Positions 1 through 13,051 of a stretch of 64,000 nt of DNA are shown here, piece after piece. The DNA is from Primulina eburnea. Taxonomy: Eukaryota; Streptophyta; Magnoliopsida; Lamiales; Gesneriaceae. How positions within the stretch are numbered: position 1 is the stretch's first letter; the number at the start of each line of letters is the position of its first letter. Location of the stretch: the NCBI RefSeq assembly GCF_022965805.1, contig NW_027330991.1:20306-84305 (forward strand), in the 5' to 3' direction. The notes beneath the pieces were generated by a model, which ran no database searches, was not told the DNA's origin, and saw only the letters and a list, made by a program, of their open reading frames with translations. The position numbers and the translations under genes are program-made.

Positions 1-342
1 ACACGGCTCTCGCTCGGGCGGTCCAAAGTTGCCGCCCGGGCGAGAAACTCTCGGCCCTGGACTACTTTACACGCTCGCTCGGGCGAGCAAAAACTTCCGC
101 CGGGGCGAACAACTCTCGGCCTTCGCCCATTCCAGCAGCCTCGCTCGGGCGGTCAAAAACATCCGCCCGGGCGAGTGACTCTCGACCCTCTTCTCTGAGG
201 CATTCTCGCTCGGGCGGTCAAAAGCGTCCGCCCGGGCGAGTCACTTTCGCCCAAAAATTTACATATTTAACTTTTAAATCTCAACATAATCTGGTTGCAT
301 TCATATCTTAAACTAACGTGTTTTAAAATCTTGGGCATTACA
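1..342 (-). mobile_element. Partial LTR of a Ty3/gypsy-like element (element E), cut by the window edge
   Basis: Read on the minus strand, this begins TGTAATGCCC at 342 (plus strand ends GGGCATTACA), a typical plant LTR start with terminal TG. To the right the sequence changes abruptly at 343 into the integrase-derived tandem repeat, in mid-monomer, as expected for an insertion into the array. The LTR runs leftward out of the window, so its length, partner LTR and target duplication cannot be checked; CAATC at 343-347 would be the expected target copy. The part nearest the LTR start is AT-rich (about 255-342) and the rest is a GC-rich repeat cluster. No ORF of its own is seen. It could be a 5' LTR or a solo LTR; family unknown. 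Confidence 0.7.
9..240. repeat. Four GC-rich inverted repeats in the element E LTR
   Basis: Four hairpin-forming units start near 9, 74, 140 and 205 (period about 65 bp). Each has a left arm like CTCGCTCGGGCGG, a spacer of about 10 bases and a right arm like CCGCCCGGGCGAG. The second unit is diverged. The arms are rich in CpG and stand out against AT-rich surroundings. They may be an LTR enhancer; this is inferred by comparison with the similar clusters in the other LTR families here. Confidence 0.75.
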
Positions 343-3300
343 CAATCCAAGTTCTTTTTAAGAATAGCACGCAAAAGTGTTCCCAAAGTTTTATTGACAA
401 CTTCAGTTGGTCCATCCGTTTGAGGATGACAAGTAGTAGAAAACAACAATTTTGTGCCAAGTTTAGCCCATAAAGTCTTCCAAAAGTAACTCAAGAATTT
501 AACATCGCGACCAGAAACAATAGTCCTAGGCACTCCATGCAACCTAAAGACTTCTTTAAAGAACAAATCCGCAATGTTTGAAGCATCATCGGTTTTATGA
601 CAAGCTATAAAATGTGCCATCTTAGAGAATCTATCCACAACAACAAAAATAAAATCCCTCCCCTTCTTAGTCCTAGGCAACCCAAAATAAAGTCCATAGA
701 AATGTCAATCCAAGTTCTTTTTAAGAATAGCACGCAAAAGTGTTCCCAAAGTTCTATTGACAACTTCAGTTTGTCCATCCGTTTGAGGATGACAAGTAGT
801 AGAAAACAACAATTTTGTGCCAAGTTTAGACCATAAAGTCTTCCAATAGTAACTCAAGAATTTAACATCGCGACCAGAAACAATAGTCCTAGGCATGCCA
901 TGCAACCTAACGACTTCTCTAAAGAACTAATCCGCAATGTTTGAAGCATCATCGATTTTATGACAAGCTATAAAATGTGCCATCTTAGAGAATCTATCCA
1001 CAACAACAAAAATAGAATCCATCCCCTTCTTAGTCTTAGGCGACCCCAAAATAAAGTCCATAGAAATGTCAATCCAAGTTCTTTTTAAGAATAGCACGCA
1101 AAAGTGTTCCCAAAGTTCTATTGACAACTTCAGTTTGTCCATCCGTTTGAGGATGACAAGTAGTAGAAAACAACAATTTTGTGCCAAGTTTAGACCATAA
1201 AGTATTCCAAAAGTAACTCAAGAATTTAACATCGCGACCAGAAACAATAGTCCTAGGCATGCCATGCAACCTACCGACTTCTCTAAAGAACTAATCCGCA
1301 ATGTTTGAAACATCATCGATTTTATGGCAAGCTATAAAATGTGCCATCTTAGAGAATCTATCCACAACAACGAAAATAGAATCCATCCCCTTCTTAGTCC
1401 TAGGCACCCCAAAATAAAGTCCATAGAAATGTCAATCCAAGTTCTTTTTAAGAATAGCACGCAAAAGTGTTCCCAAAGTTCTATTGACAACTTCAGTTTG
1501 TCCATCCGTTTGAGGATGACAAGTAGTAGAAAACAACAATTTCGTGCCAAGTTTAGACCATAAAGTATTCCAAAAGTAACTCAAGAATTTAACATCGCGA
1601 CCAGAAACAATAGTCCTAGGCATGCCATGCAACCTACCGACTTCTCTAAAGAACTAATCCGCAATGTTTGAAACATCATCGATTTTATGGCAAGCTATAA
1701 AATGTGCCATCTTAGAGAATCTATCCACAACAACGAAAATAGAATCCATCCCCTTCTTAGTCCTAGGCGCCCCAAAATAAAGTCCATAGAAATGTCAATC
1801 CAAGTTCTTTTTAAGAATAGCACGCAAAAGTGTTCCCAAAGTTCTATTGACAACTTCAGTTTGTCCATCCGTTTGAGGATGACAAGTAGTAGAAAACAAC
1901 AATTTCGTGCCAAGTTTAGACCATAAAGTATTCCAAAAGTAACTCAAGAATTTAACATCGCGACCAGAAATCAATAGTCCTAGGCATGCCATGCAACCTA
2001 ACGACTTCTCTAAATGAACAAATCCGCAATGTTTGAAGCATAATCGATTTTATGACAAGCTATAAAATGTGCCATCTTAGAGAATCTATCCACAACAACG
2101 AAAATAGAATCCCTCCCCTTCTTAGTCCTAGGCAACCCAAAATAAAGTCCATAGAAATGTCAATCCAAGTTCTTTTTAAGAATAGCACGCAAAAGTGTTC
2201 CCAAAGTTCTATTGACAACTTCAGTTTGTCCATCCGTTTGAGGATGACAAGTAGTAGAAAACAACAATTTTGTGCCAAGTTTAGACCATAAAGTCTTCCA
2301 AAAGTAACTCAAGAATTTAACATCGCGACCAGAATCAATAGTCCTAGGCATGCCATGCAACCTAACGACTTCTCTAAAGAACAAATCCGCAATGTTTGAA
2401 GCATCATCGGTTTTATGACAAGCTATAAAATGTGCCATCTTAGAGAATCTATCCACAACAACGAAAATAGAATCCCTCCCCTTCTTAGTCCTAGGCAACC
2501 CCAAAATAAAGTCCATAGAAATGTCAATCCAAGTTCTTTTTAAGAATAGCACGCAAAAGTGTTCCCAAAGTTCTATTGACAACTTCAGTTTGTCCATCCG
2601 TTTGAGGATGACAAGTAGTAGAAAACAACAATTTTGTGCCAAGTTTAGCCCATAAAGTATTCCAAAAGTAACTCAAGAATTTAACATCGCGACCAGAAAC
2701 AATAGTCCTAGGCATGCCATGCAACCTAACGACTTCTCTAAAGAACTAATCCGCAATGTTTGAAAGCATCATCGATTTTATGGCAAGCTATAAAATGTGC
2801 CATCTTAGAGAATCTATCCACAACAACGAAAATAGAATCCATCCCCTTCTTAGTCCTAGGCAACCCAAAATAAAGTCCATAGAAATGTCAATCCAAGTTC
2901 TTTTTAAGAATAGCACGCAAAAGTGTTCCCAAAGTTCTATTGACAACTTCAGTTTGTCCATCCGTTTGAGGATGACAAGTAGTAGAAAACAACAATTTTG
3001 TGCCAAGTTTAGACCATAAAGTATTCCAAAAGTAACTCAAGAATTTAACATCGCGACCAGAAACAATAGTCCTAGGCATGCCATGCAACCTAACGACTTC
3101 TCTAAAGAACAAATCCGCAATGTTTGAAGCATCATCGGTTTTATGACAAGCTATAAAATGTGCCATCTTAGAGAATCTATCCACAACAACAAAATAGAAT
3201 CCCTCCCCTTCTTAGTCCTAGGCGACCCCAAAATAAAGTCCATAGAAATGTCAATCCAAGTTCTTTTTAAGAATAGCACGCAAAAGTGTTCCCAAAGTTC

Positions 3301-6300
3301 TATTGACAACTTCAGTTTGTCCATCCGTTTGAGGATGACAAGTAGTAGAAAACAACAATTTTGTGCCAAGTTTAGCCCATAAAGTCTTCCAAAAGTAACT
3401 CAAGAATTTAACATCGCGACCAGAAACAATAGTCCTAGGCATGCCATGCAACCTAACGACTTCTCTAAAGAACAAATCCGCAATGTTTGAAGCATCATCG
3501 GTTTTATGACAAGCTATAAAATGTGCCATCTTAGAGAATCTATCCACAACAACAAAAATAGAATCCCTCCCCTTCTTAGTCCTAGGCGACCCCAAAATAA
3601 AGTCCATAGAAATGTCAATCCAAGTTCTTTTTAAGAATAGCACGCAAAAGTGTTCCCAAAGTTCTATTGACAACTTCAGTTTGTCCATCCGTTTGAGGAT
3701 GACAAGTAGTAGAAAACAACAATTTTGTGCCAAGTTTAGCCCATAAAGTATTCCAAAAGTAACTCAAGAATTTAACATCGCGACCAGAAACAATAGTCCT
3801 AGGCATGCCATGCAACCTAACGACTTCTCTAAAGAACTAATCCGCAATGTTTGAAGACATCATCGGTTTTATGACAAGCTATAAAATGTGCCATCTTAGA
3901 GAATCTATCCACAACAACAAAAATAGAATCCATCCCCTTCTTAGTCCTAGGCGACCCCAAAATAAAGTCCATAGAAATGTCAATCCAAGTTCTTTTTAAG
4001 AATAGCACGCAAAAGTGTTCCCAAAGTTCTATTGACAACTTCAGTTTGTCCATCCGTTTGAGGATGACAAGTAGTAGAAAACAACAATTTTGTGCCAAGT
4101 TTAGACCATAAAGTCTTCCAAAAGTAACTCAAGAATTTAACATCGCGACCAGAAACAATAGTCCTAGGCATGCCATGCAACCTAACGACTTCTCTAAAGA
4201 ACAAATCCGCAATGTTTGAAGCATCATCGGTTTTATGACAAGCTATAAAATGTGCCATCTTAGAGAATCTATCCACAACAACAAAAATAGAATCCCTCCC
4301 CTTCTTAGTCCTAGGCAACCTCAAAATAAAGTCCATAGAAATGTCAATCCAAGTTCTTTTTAAGAATAGCACGCAAAAGTGTTCCCAAAGTTCTATTGAC
4401 AACTTCAGTTTGTCCATCCGTTTGAGGATGACAAGTAGTAGAAAACAACAATTTTGTGCCAAGTTTAGACCATAAAGTCTTCCAAAAGTAACTCAAGAAT
4501 TTAACATCGCGACCAGAAACAATAGTCCTAGGCATGCCATGCAACCTAACGACTTCTCTAAAGAACATAATCCGCAATGTTTGAAGCATCATCGGTTTTA
4601 TGACAAGCTATAAAATGTGCCATCTTAGAGAATCTATCCACAACAACAAAAATAGAATCCCTCCCCTTCTTAGTCCTAGGCAACCCCAAAATAAAGTCCA
4701 TAGAAATGTCAATCCAAGTTCTTTTTAAGAATAGCACGCAAAAGTGTTCCCAAAGTTCTATTGACAACTTCAGTTTGTCCATCCGTTTGAGGATGACAAG
4801 TAGTAGAAAACAACAATTTTGTGCCAAGTTTAGCCCATAAAGTCTTCCAAAAGTAACTCAAGAATTTAACATCGCGACCAGAAACAATAGTCCTAGGCAT
4901 GCCATGCAACCTAACGACTTCTCTAAAGAACTAATCCGCAATGTTTGAAGACATCATCGGTTTTATGACAAGCTATAAAATGTGCCATCTTAGAGAATCT
5001 ATCCACAACAACAAAAATAGAATCCCTCCCCTTCTTAGTCCTAGGCGACCCCAAAATAAAGTCCATAGAAATGTCAATCCAAGTTCTTTTTAAGAATAGC
5101 ACGCAAAAGTGTTCCCAAAGTTCTATTGACAACTTCAGTTTGTCCATCCGTTTGAGGATGACAAGTAGTAGAAAACAACAATTTTGTGCCAAGTTTAGAC
5201 CATAAAGTCTTCCAAAAGTAACTCAAGAATTTAACATCGCGACCAGAAACAATAGTCCTAGGCATGCCATGCAACCTAACGACTTCTCTAAAGAACTAAT
5301 CCGCAATGTTTGAAGACATCATCGGTTTTATGACAAGCTATAAAATGTGCCATCTTAGAGAATCTATCCACAACAACAAAAATAGAATCCCTCCCCTTCT
5401 TAGTCCTAGGCGACCCCAAAATAAAGTCCATAGAAATGTCAATCCAAGTTCTTTTTAAGAATAGCACGCAAAAGTGTTCCCAAAGTTCTATTGACAACTT
5501 CAGTTTGTCCATCCGTTTGAGGATGACAAGTAGTAGAAAACAACAATTTTGTGCCAAGTTTAGACCATAAAGTCTTCCAAAAGTAACTCAAGAATTTAAC
5601 ATCGCGACCAGAAACAATAGTCCTAGGCATGCCATGCAACCTAACGACTTCTCTAAAGAACAAATCCGCAATGTTTGAAGCATCATCGGTTTTATGACAA
5701 GCTATAAAATGTGCCATCTTAGAGAATCTATCCACAACAACAAAAATAGAATCCCTCCCCTTCTTAGTCCTAGGCAACCCCAAAATAAAGTCCATAGAAA
5801 TGTCAATCCAAGTTCTTTTTAAGAATAGCACGCAAAAGTGTTCCCAAAGTTCTATTGACAACTTCAGTTTGTCCATCCGTTTGAGGATGACAAGTAGTAG
5901 AAAACAACAATTTTGTGCCAAGTTTAGCCCATAAAGTCTTCCAATAGTAACTCAAGAATTTAACATCGCGACCAGAAACAATAGTCCTAGGCATGCCATG
6001 CAACCTAACGACTTCTCTAAAGAACAAATCCGCAATGTTTGAAGCATATCGGTTTTATGACAAGCTATAAAATGTGCCATCTTAGAGAATCTATCCACAA
6101 CAACAAAAATAGAATCCCTCCCCTTCTTAGTCCTAGGCAACCCCAAAATAAAGTCCATAGAAATGTCAATCCAAGTTCTTTTTAAGAATAGCACGCAAAA
6201 GTGTTCCCAAAGTTCTATTGACAACTTCAGTTTGTCCATCCGTTTGAGGATGACAAGTAGTAGAAAACAACAATTTTGTGCCAAGTTTAGCCCATAAAGT

Positions 6301-9300
6301 CTTCCAAAAGTAACTCAAGAATTTAACATCGCGACCAGAAACAATAGTCCTAGGCATGCCATGCAACCTAACGACTTCTCTAAAGAACAAATCCGCAATG
6401 TTTGAAGCATCATCGGTTTTATGACAAGCTATAAAATGTGCCATCTTAGAGAATCTATCCACAACAACAAAAATAGAATCCCTCCCCTTCTTAGTCCTAG
6501 GCACCCCAAAATAAAGTCCATAGAAATGTCAATCCAAGTTCTTTTTAAGAATAGCACGCAAAAGTGTTCCCAAAGTTCTATTGACAACTTCAGTTTGTCC
6601 ATCCGTTTGAGGATGACAAGTAGTAGAAAACAACAATTTTGTGCCAAGTTTAGCCCATAAAGTCTTCCAAAAGTAACTCAAGAATTTAACATCGCGACCA
6701 GAAACAATAGTCCTAGGCATGCCATGCAACCTACCGACTTCTCTAAAGAACTAATCCGCAATGTTTGAAACATCATCGATTTTATGACAAGCTATAAAAT
6801 GTGCCATCTTAGAGAATCTATCCACAACAACGAAAATAGAATCCATCCCCTTCTTAGTCCTAGGCGACCCCAAAATAAAGTCCATAGAAATGTCAATCCA
6901 AGTTCTTTTTAAGAATAGCACGCAAAAGTGTTCCCAAAGTTCTATTGACAACTTCAGTTTGTCCATCCGTTTGAGGATGACAAGTAGTAGAAAACAACAA
7001 TTTTGTGCCAAGTTTAGACCATAAAGTATTCCAAAAGTAACTCAAGAATTTAACATCGCGACCAGAAACAATAGTCCTAGGCATGCCATGCAACCTAACG
7101 ACTTCTCTAAAGAACAAATCCGCAATGTTTGAAAGCATCATCGATTTTATGGACAAGCTATAAAATGTGCCATCTTAGAGAATCTATCCACAACAACAAA
7201 AATAGAATCCCTCCCCTTCTTAGTCCTAGGCAACCCCAAAATAAAGTCCATAGAAATGTCAATCCAAGTTCTTTTTAAGAATAGCACGCAAAAGTGTTCC
7301 CAAAGTTCTATTGACAACTTCAGTTTGTCCATCCGTTTGAGGATGACAAGTAGTAGAAAACAACAATTTTGTGCCAAGTTTAGCCCATAAAGTCTTCCAA
7401 TAGTAACTCAAGAATTTAACATCGCGACCAGAAACAATAGTCCTAGGCATGCCATGCAACCTAACGACTTCTCTAAAGAACATATCCGCAATGTTTGAAG
7501 CATCATCGGTTTTATGACAAGCTATAAAATGTGCCATCTTAGAGAATCTATCCACAACAACAAAAATAGAATCCCTCCCCTTCTTAGTCCTAGGCAACCC
7601 AAAAATAAAGTCCATAGAAATGTCAATCCAAGTTCTTTTTAAGAATAGCACGCAAAAGTGTTCCCAAAGTTTTATTGACAACTTCAGTTTGTCCATCCGT
7701 TTGAGGATGACAAGTAGTAGAAAACAACAATTTTGTGCCAAGTTTAGCCCATAAAGTCTTCCAAAAGTAACTCAAGAATTTAACATCGCGACCAGAAACA
7801 ACTAGTCCTAGGCATGCCATGCAACCTAACGACTTCTCTAAAGAACAAATCCGCAATAGTTTGAAGCATCATCGGTTTTATGACAAGCTATAAAATGTGC
7901 CATCTTAGAGAATCTATCCACAACAACAAAAATAGAATCCCTCCCCTTCTTAGTCCTAGGCAACCCCAAAATAAAGTCCATAGAAATGTCAATCCAAGTT
8001 CTTTTTAAGAATAGCACGCAAAAGTGTTCCCAAAGTTCTATTGACAACTTCAGTTTGTCCATCCGTTTGAGGATGACAAGTAGTAGAAAACAACAATTTT
8101 GTGCCAAGTTTAGCCCATAAAGTCTTCCAAAAGTAACTCAAGAATTTAACATCGCGACCAGAAACAACAGTCCTAGGCATGCCATGCAACCTAACGACTT
8201 CTCTAAAGAACAAATCCGCAATATTTGAAGCATCATCGGTTTTATGTCAAGCTATAAAATGTGCCATCTTAGAGAATCTATCCACAACAACAAAAATAAA
8301 ATCCCTCCCCTTCTTAGTCCTAGGCAACCCCAAAATAAAGTCCATAGAAATTTCAATCCAAGTTCTTTTTAAGAATAGCACGCAAAAGTGTTCCCAAAGT
8401 TCTATTGACAACTTCAGTTTGTCCATCCGTTTGAGGATGACAAGTAGTAGAAAACAACAATTTTGTGCCAAGTTTAGCCCATAAAGTCTTCCAATAGTAA
8501 CTAAAGAATTTAACATCGCGACCAGAAACAACAGTCCTAGGCATGCCATGCAACCTAACGACTTCTCTAAAGTACAAATCTACAATGTTTGAAGCATCAT
8601 CGGTTTTATGACAAGCTATAAAATGTGCCATCTTAGAGAATCTATCCACAACAACAAAAATAGAATCCCTCCCCTTCTTAGTCTTAGGCGACCCCAAAAT
8701 AAAGTCCATAGAAATGTCAATCCAAGTTCTTTTTAAGAATAGCACGCAAAGGTGTTCCCAAAGTTCTATTGACAACTTCAGTTTGTCCATACGTTTGAGA
8801 ATGACAAGTAGTTGAATACAAAAATTTTGTGCCAAGTTTAGCCCATAAAGTCTTCCAATAGTAACTAAAGAATTTAACATCGCGACCAGAAACAATAGTC
8901 CTAGGCATGCCATGCAACCTAACGACTTCTCTAAAGAACAAATCCGCAATGTTTGAAGCATCATCGTTTTTATGACAAGCTATAAAATGTGCCATCTTAG
9001 AGAATCTATCCACAACAACAAAAATAGAATCCCTCCCCTTCTTAGTCTTAGGCGACCCCAAAATAAAGTCCATAGAAATGTCAATCCAAGTTCTTTTTAA
9101 GAATAGCACGCAAAAGTGTTCCCAAAGTTTTATTGACAACTTCAGTTGGTCCATCCGTTTGAGGATGACAAGTAGTAGAAAACAACAATTTTGTGCCAAG
9201 TTTAGCCCATAAAGTCTTCCAAAAGTAACTCAAGAATTTAATATCGCGATCAGAAACAATAGTCCTAGGCACTGCCATGCAACCTAACGACTTCTCTAAA

Positions 9301-10299
9301 GAACATATCCGCAATGTTTGAAGCATCATCGGTTTTATGCACAAGCTATAAAATGTGCCATCTTAGAGAATCTATCCACAACAACAAAAATAGAATCCCT
9401 CCCCTTCTTAGTCTTAGGCGACCCCAAAATAAAGTCCATAGAAATGTCAATCCAAGTTCTTTTTAAGAATAGCACACAAAGGTGTTCCCAAAGTTCTATT
9501 GACAACTTAAGTTTGTCCATCCGTTTGAGGATGACAAGTAGTAGAAAACAACAATTTTGTGCCAAGTTTAGCCCATAAAGTCTTCCAAAAGTAACTCAAA
9601 AATTTAAGATCGCGACCAGAAACAAAAGTCCTAGGCACTCCATGCAACCTAACGACTTCTCTAAAGAACAAATCCGCAATGTTTGAAGCATCATCGGTTT
9701 TATGACAAGCTATAAAATGTGCCATCTTAGAGAATCTATCCACAACAACAAAAATAGAATCCCTCCCCTTCTTAGTCCTGGGCAACCCCAAAATAAAGTC
9801 CATAGAAATGTCAATCCAAGTTCTTTTTAAGAATAGCACGCAAAAGTGTTCCCAAAGTTCTATTGACAACTTCAGTTTGTCCATCCGTTTGAGGATGACA
9901 AGTAGTAGAAAACAACAATTTTGTGCCAAGTTTAGCCCATAAAGTCTTCCAATAGTAACTAAATAATTTAGCATCGCGACCAGAAACAATAGTCCTAGGC
10001 ATGCCATGCAACCTAACGACTTCTCTAAAGAACAAATCCGCAATGTTTGAAGCATCATCGTTTTTATGACAAGCTATAAAATGTGCCATCTTAGAGAATC
10101 TATCCACAACAACAAAAATAGAATCCCTCCCCTTCTTTGTCTTAGGCGACCCCAAAATAAAGTCCATAGAAATGTCAATCCAAGTTCTTTTTAAGAATAG
10201 CACGCAAAAGTGTTCCCAAAGTTCTATTGACAACTTCAGTTTGTCCATCCGTTTGAGGATGACAAGTAGTAGAAAACAACAATTTTGTGCCAAGTTTAG
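343..10299 (-). repeat. Integrase-core satellite, array segment 1 (about 27 copies of 364 bp)
   Basis: Head-to-tail monomers recur every 363-365 bp (the motif GTTCTTTTTAAGAA is at 351, 714, 1078, 1441, 1804, 2169, 2533 and so on). On the minus strand each unit encodes about 121 residues of a Ty3/gypsy integrase core: the first Asp in ISMDFILG, then [41 protein letters not shown] with the catalytic Glu, and [14 protein letters not shown]. The N-terminal HHCC zinc domain and the C-terminal domain are absent from every copy. Unit length is not a multiple of three, so frames change from unit to unit and no coding array exists. Between about 0.7 and 7.1 kb many units share local variants (AAGTATTCC, a missing C in GGCAACCCAAAATA), a sign of local homogenisation. 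The segment ends at the TTTAG target copy of element A (10295-10299). Confidence 0.95.
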
Positions 10300-11168
10300 T
10301 GATATGAATCTTTGCACGAATAAATAGCAAACACGATTAAACAATCGCACCCTCTATTTAATTACGATTATAAGATCCGTGTGTTTTTCCCGATCTTTTG
10401 AATCAAGTAATTTGGTGTGTTATTCACCTCTAAACTAGAAAAGTTTAGCAACAAATAAACACGAAGATAAACAATCGAAAGTTGATACGAACCTTCGAAG
10501 AACGACGCCTACGACAATCCGCACAAGCACGACCGACAAACGCCACAAAGTTAGAAACTTTGATAAGTTTGATTTTTGATGCACAAAGCTAAAGCCTTGA
10601 AAGTTGAGAGAAAATCTCAAAAGTTTGATAAAACTCAAAATATTATGTCTAATGTGTTCTGAATTTTTCGACCAACCTAGTCTAGATATCAAAAGATACC
10701 AAAAATCTAGTCTCCCAAAATAATAAAACTCTAGAAAAAGAAATAAATCCGCGCAGAAAACGCTAGGCACGGACCCCGTGCAGACCTCCGTGTCTGGGTC
10801 CGTGTACATACTGTAAAACTCTTCAATTGGGATCAAGGGACACGGAACCCGTGCTCACCTCCGTGTACGGGTCCGTGTAGGCACTGTATTTGCCAATAAC
10901 AAAGGGCACGGACCCCGTGCCTGGGTCCGTCTCCAGGTCCGTGCAGGCTCTGTATTTGCTTATCTCCGGATGTAAAGGGCACGGACCCCATGTGCAGGTC
11001 CGTGTCGTGGTCCGTGAAGACTCGGTTGAGGAGATTAATGCTTGAATCCTATTCCTTTGGCCCTCCAACATTCTTCCATGCATCCCGAGCCCTCCACCAC
11101 TTTTCTCCTCGCACTTAAATCCATCTTCTTCGCTCATACGCCCGTGCAAGGCTACCATGTTCGCATCA
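10300..11168 (-). mobile_element. Element A 3' LTR (869 bp)
   Basis: Direct copy of 13706-14574, adjoining the polypurine tract at 11169-11181. It supplies the last roughly 115 codons of the Gag-protease ORF, which reads from the internal region into the LTR and stops at 10823. It contains the CpG-rich CACGGACCC repeat cluster. Short ORFs within it recur in the other LTR and have no recognisable domain. Confidence 0.93.
10767..11020. repeat. CACGGACCC / GGGTCCGTG inverted-repeat cluster in the A LTR (left copy)
   Basis: Four units start near 10767, 10841, 10906 and 10979 (period about 65-75 bp). Each opens with GCACGGACCCCGTGC or a close variant and continues with one or two GGTCCGTG arms, so each can fold on itself. 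The cluster is far richer in CpG than the LTR around it. Same arrangement, different sequence, as the clusters in elements C, D and E. Confidence 0.85.
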
Positions 11169-13051
11169 TCCTCCCCTTCTTGAAAAGGATTTGTCCTCAA
11201 ATCTTCACTCCTTTGGGCCATCAAATTATCTTTCTTTTCTTTTTCTTTGGCCTCTTTTTCTCTCTCTTTTTTCTTTTCTATGGTCATCTCACTTTTTTGT
11301 TCACTCTTTCTTTCGACCATATATTTTTTGTTTTCTAAGGCCACCTCACTTTTGAATTCACTCTTTTTTTCGGCCTCATCTCTCTTTTTCTTTTTCAAAT
11401 GGTCCTCCAACACTTGCTTTGGGGACAAAGGAAGTAATACAACGGTTTCTTTCTTCAAGACAAACGAATACTTATTCTTGAACCCATCATGTGATACACG
11501 CCTATCATATTGCCAAGGTCTACCCAACAAGACATGACATGCATGCATAGGTACCACATCACACAAAACCTCATCCACATACTTCCCAATAGAAAATGAC
11601 ACTAGAACTTGCCTATTTACCTTCACCTCCGCACAATCGTTCAACCATTGAAGCCTATATGGTTGAGGATGTTTTATTGTAGGCAATCCCAATTTTTCCA
11701 CCATCTCAACACTAGCCACATTAGTGCAACTCCCCCCATCTATGATTACATTGCAAACCTTACCATTCACAAAACATCTAGTGTGGAACAAATTCTCCCT
11801 TTGGCTAGCCTCTTCATCCTTGACTTGGGCACTCATGATTCGCCTAGTCACTAGCGCTTCTCCTACAACCGCCCCATACCCCTCATCGGGTTCCTCCAAC
11901 TCCGGCATATCATCATCACTACCCTCGCCATCCCCCTCACTTTGAGACTCATACTCACCATAATCATTTAAGAACATGACTCTCTTATTAGGACACTCAC
12001 TAGCAATATGGCCCAACCCTTGACATCTAAAACATTTTGTATCTCTAGAACGAGTAGTAGGAATTTCAGATTTACCTTGTACTCCATGTCTAGGTGTCTC
12101 TTGCTTTGGTTCAAACTTAGGCTTGGTCACCACTTTGCTATCATCTCGCTTGGCCGCATTTGGTCGCCAAGAAGAAGACGAACCCCCGGTTTGGTTGGTG
12201 CGACCAACTCCACGCCTTTTGAGTTGTTGCTCCACCTTCATGGCCATTTGCATCATCTCGTCTAGATCCAAGTAGTGCCGAAGCTCAACTTGATCTTGGA
12301 TTTCCCTGTTCAAACCACAAAGAAAACGAGCCATTGTTGCTTCATTATCTTCCTCAATATTGGCCCTAATCATGACTACTTCCATCTCCTTATAGTAGTC
12401 CTCCACACTCTTTAACCCTTGCCTTAAGGTTTGTAGCCTCTTAAACATCTCTCTATAGTAGTGGTTAGGCACAAATCTTTTTCTCATCACTCTCTTCATC
12501 TCATCCCAAGACTCAATAGGTCTTTCATTACACCTCCTTTTAGTGGTCACTAATTGATCCCACCAAATGAGAGCATAGTCTAAGAACTCTACCACCGCCA
12601 ACCTCACCTTCTTTTGTTCGGAGTAGTGGTGACACTCAAAAACAAATTCTACCCTCTTTTCCCATTCTAAGTACGCCTCCGGGTCAGACTTCCCATGGAA
12701 CGAAGGGATTTTCATCTTAATGCTACCCAAGTGACCATCTTCCCTAGTCTCCTCAAATCTACCCCTCATGGCTTCCCTTCTTCCTCTACCAAATCCTCTA
12801 CCTCTTCCATTCCTACCCCAATTCTCATTTTGACTCTCATCTCCTCCCCCAAAATCATATTCCTCATCTTCGCCTCTACCCGAATCCTTAGGCCTAGACT
12901 TACTCCCACTAACACTAACCTCTAGTTTACCCATCCTCTCATTCAACGACTCCATTTGGGCCGCCATCATCCTACTAAAGTCCCCAAACATCGCCTCTAG
13001 TGGATACTTAGATGACCCCGGGTTCGAACTATCTCCTACCTCCTTCTCCAT
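10823..13051 (-). CDS. gag: Gag-protease polyprotein of element A (pol deleted)
   Basis: 742 residues. Gag makes the cytoplasmic virus-like particle that packages element RNA; the protease would mature it. Residues about 1-100 are a charged, Gly/Arg-rich lead-in. A retrotransposon Gag domain follows at about 110-280 (FHGKSDPEAYLEWEKRV, the ALIWWDQL block and an RFLCGLN motif). A CCHC zinc knuckle uses C340, C343, H348 and C353. The retropepsin-like stretch has IIDGGS at about 436-441, with Gly in place of the usual Thr/Ser after Asp, and LLGRPW at about 508-513. A very Lys/Glu-rich linker (about 553-615) then joins directly to DLRTNPFQEGEDD, which I take for the normal polyprotein tail, so a pol-sized deletion is inferred. 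The frame continues about 115 codons into the 3' LTR before stopping; that part has no known domain. The ATG at 13051 opens a conventional Gag N-terminus about 640 bp from the primer site. Confidence 0.88.
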   Translation of the reverse strand: MEKEVGDSSNPGSSKYPLEAMFGDFSRMMAAQMESLNERMGKLEVSVSGSKSRPKDSGRGEDEEYDFGGGDESQNENWGRNGRGRGFGRGRREAMRGRFEETREDGHLGSIKMKIPSFHGKSDPEAYLEWEKRVEFVFECHHYSEQKKVRLAVVEFLDYALIWWDQLVTTKRRCNERPIESWDEMKRVMRKRFVPNHYYREMFKRLQTLRQGLKSVEDYYKEMEVVMIRANIEEDNEATMARFLCGLNREIQDQVELRHYLDLDEMMQMAMKVEQQLKRRGVGRTNQTGGSSSSWRPNAAKRDDSKVVTKPKFEPKQETPRHGVQGKSEIPTTRSRDTKCFRCQGLGHIASECPNKRVMFLNDYGEYESQSEGDGEGSDDDMPELEEPDEGYGAVVGEALVTRRIMSAQVKDEEASQRENLFHTRCFVNGKVCNVIIDGGSCTNVASVEMVEKLGLPTIKHPQPYRLQWLNDCAEVKVNRQVLVSFSIGKYVDEVLCDVVPMHACHVLLGRPWQYDRRVSHDGFKNKYSFVLKKETVVLLPLSPKQVLEDHLKKKKRDEAEKKSEFKSEVALENKKYMVERKSEQKSEMTIEKKKEREKEAKEKEKKDNLMAQRSEDLRTNPFQEGEDDANMVALHGRMSEEDGFKCEEKSGGGLGMHGRMLEGQRNRIQALISSTESSRTTTRTCTWGPCPLHPEISKYRACTDLETDPGTGSVPFVIGKYSAYTDPYTEVSTGSVSLDPN
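11169..11181 (-). other. Polypurine tract of element A
   Basis: On the minus strand AAGAAGGGGAGGA lies directly against the 3' LTR start (TGATGCG). This is the expected position for the plus-strand DNA primer. Confidence 0.85.

Noticed and set aside
343..10299. CRISPR-like array
   Set aside because: The repeat is about 364 bp with no unique spacers, directly contiguous and coding-derived; nothing resembling cas genes is present.
10435..10836. 133-residue minus-strand ORF in the A LTR (also 13841-14242)
   Set aside because: Present in both LTR copies, no domain, and lies in LTR sequence.
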